Shown: piece by piece, positions 63,858-64,000 of the stretch
How positions within the stretch are numbered: position 1 is the first letter of the stretch
How the letters are laid out: each line of letters begins with the position of its first letter
NCBI RefSeq assembly: GCF_004357765.1
Contig: NZ_SMTE01000005.1
Span: 284,591 to 348,590 of the forward strand
Length of the DNA: 64,000 bases
Direction of reading: 5' to 3'
Source of the DNA: Pseudomonas putida
GTDB lineage: Bacteria; Pseudomonadota; Gammaproteobacteria; Pseudomonadales; Pseudomonadaceae
Notes under the pieces: generated by a model
The model's database searches: none
What the model was told of the DNA's origin: nothing
The model's input: the letters and a program-made list of their open reading frames with translations, nothing else
Translations under genes and position numbers: made by a program

Positions 63858-64000
63858 ATGGCAAAGATGAGAGCAATCGATGCAGCCGTTCTGGTCATGC
63901 GCCGTGAAGGCGTAGAGACTGCATTCGGCATTCCGGGGGCTGCCATCAACCCGCTGTACTCGGCCCTGAAGAAAGTCGGTGGCATCGATCACGTCCTCGC
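63858..64000 (+). CDS. gcl: Glyoxylate carboligase, 3' part beyond window
   Basis: The first ~47 codons ([20 protein letters not shown], then [18 protein letters not shown]) are the N-terminus of tartronate-semialdehyde synthase, a thiamine-diphosphate enzyme that joins two glyoxylates with loss of CO2. CAGGAG lies 7-8 bp before the ATG. The rest lies beyond base 64000. Confidence 0.92.
   Translation, partial: MAKMRAIDAAVLVMRREGVETAFGIPGAAINPLYSALKKVGGIDHVL

Overview
The window is GC-rich chromosomal DNA from a Pseudomonas, most likely of the P. putida group. The ferulate gene order acd-aat-fcs-vdh-ech with a divergent marR gene, and the start of gcl at the right edge, are what I recall from that group. 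The species call is inference. Both window edges cut a gene: a sulfatase on the left and gcl on the right. I saw no rRNA, tRNA, CRISPR array or insertion sequence.

Layout. (1) 1-2650: an arylsulfatase and an exported formylglycine-generating-enzyme relative, overlapping by ATGA. (2) 2631-10631: the ferulic acid catabolic operon on the minus strand (ech, vdh, fcs, aat, acd) and its divergent MarR repressor gene. A palindromic operator covers the ech promoter. (3) 10683-13058: a small membrane protein, a C-factor-like SDR and an AAA-type ATPase. (4) 13136-15161: copy 1 of a repeated block (DUF3313 lipoprotein plus AraC regulator). The FadL-type porin gene that should lead it is deleted down to its last codons. 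(5) 15169-19368: an MscS channel and a fused transporter/spermidine-synthase-like protein. (6) 19447-47396: a two-armed locus of about 28 kb. The minus arm has a multihaem cytochrome/HEAT/TPR protein, then moxR-DUF58-DUF4381-batA-batB/C-batD-HAD-sulfatase, ending in a strong terminator. The divergent plus arm has a HlyD adaptor, a GAF-HlyD protein, a PqqD-like/M50 protease/HlyD fusion, a 3,509-residue adhesin and a TolC lipoprotein. (7) 47397-48469: an AT-richer insert with an orphan membrane protein. (8) 48283-51570: copy 2 of the repeated block, with an intact porin gene, followed directly by a stub of a second multihaem cytochrome gene. (9) 51697-55379: a J-domain protein, HscC and an XRE-cupin regulator. 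(10) 55499-64000: a GntR-controlled cluster (SHMT-like enzyme, serine-glyoxylate-type aminotransferase, MFS transporter, hydratase-family enzyme), NAD-malic enzyme, a LysR regulator and the start of gcl.

How the parts fit. Regions 2 and 10 are catabolic. Ferulate goes through feruloyl-CoA to vanillin and vanillate plus acetyl-CoA. Region 10 handles amino, hydroxy or glyoxylate-type acids, and three matching 20-bp operators link gntR, the aminotransferase operon and maeA into one regulon. Region 6 is the best candidate for an undescribed system. It makes a giant surface protein beside a complete set of adaptors and an outer-membrane channel, but with no ABC ATPase or RND pump. An M50 protease-adaptor fusion stands where the inner-membrane pump would be. 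The whole locus lies between direct repeats 36,395 bp apart that show signs of gene conversion, so it may be lost or duplicated by homologous recombination.
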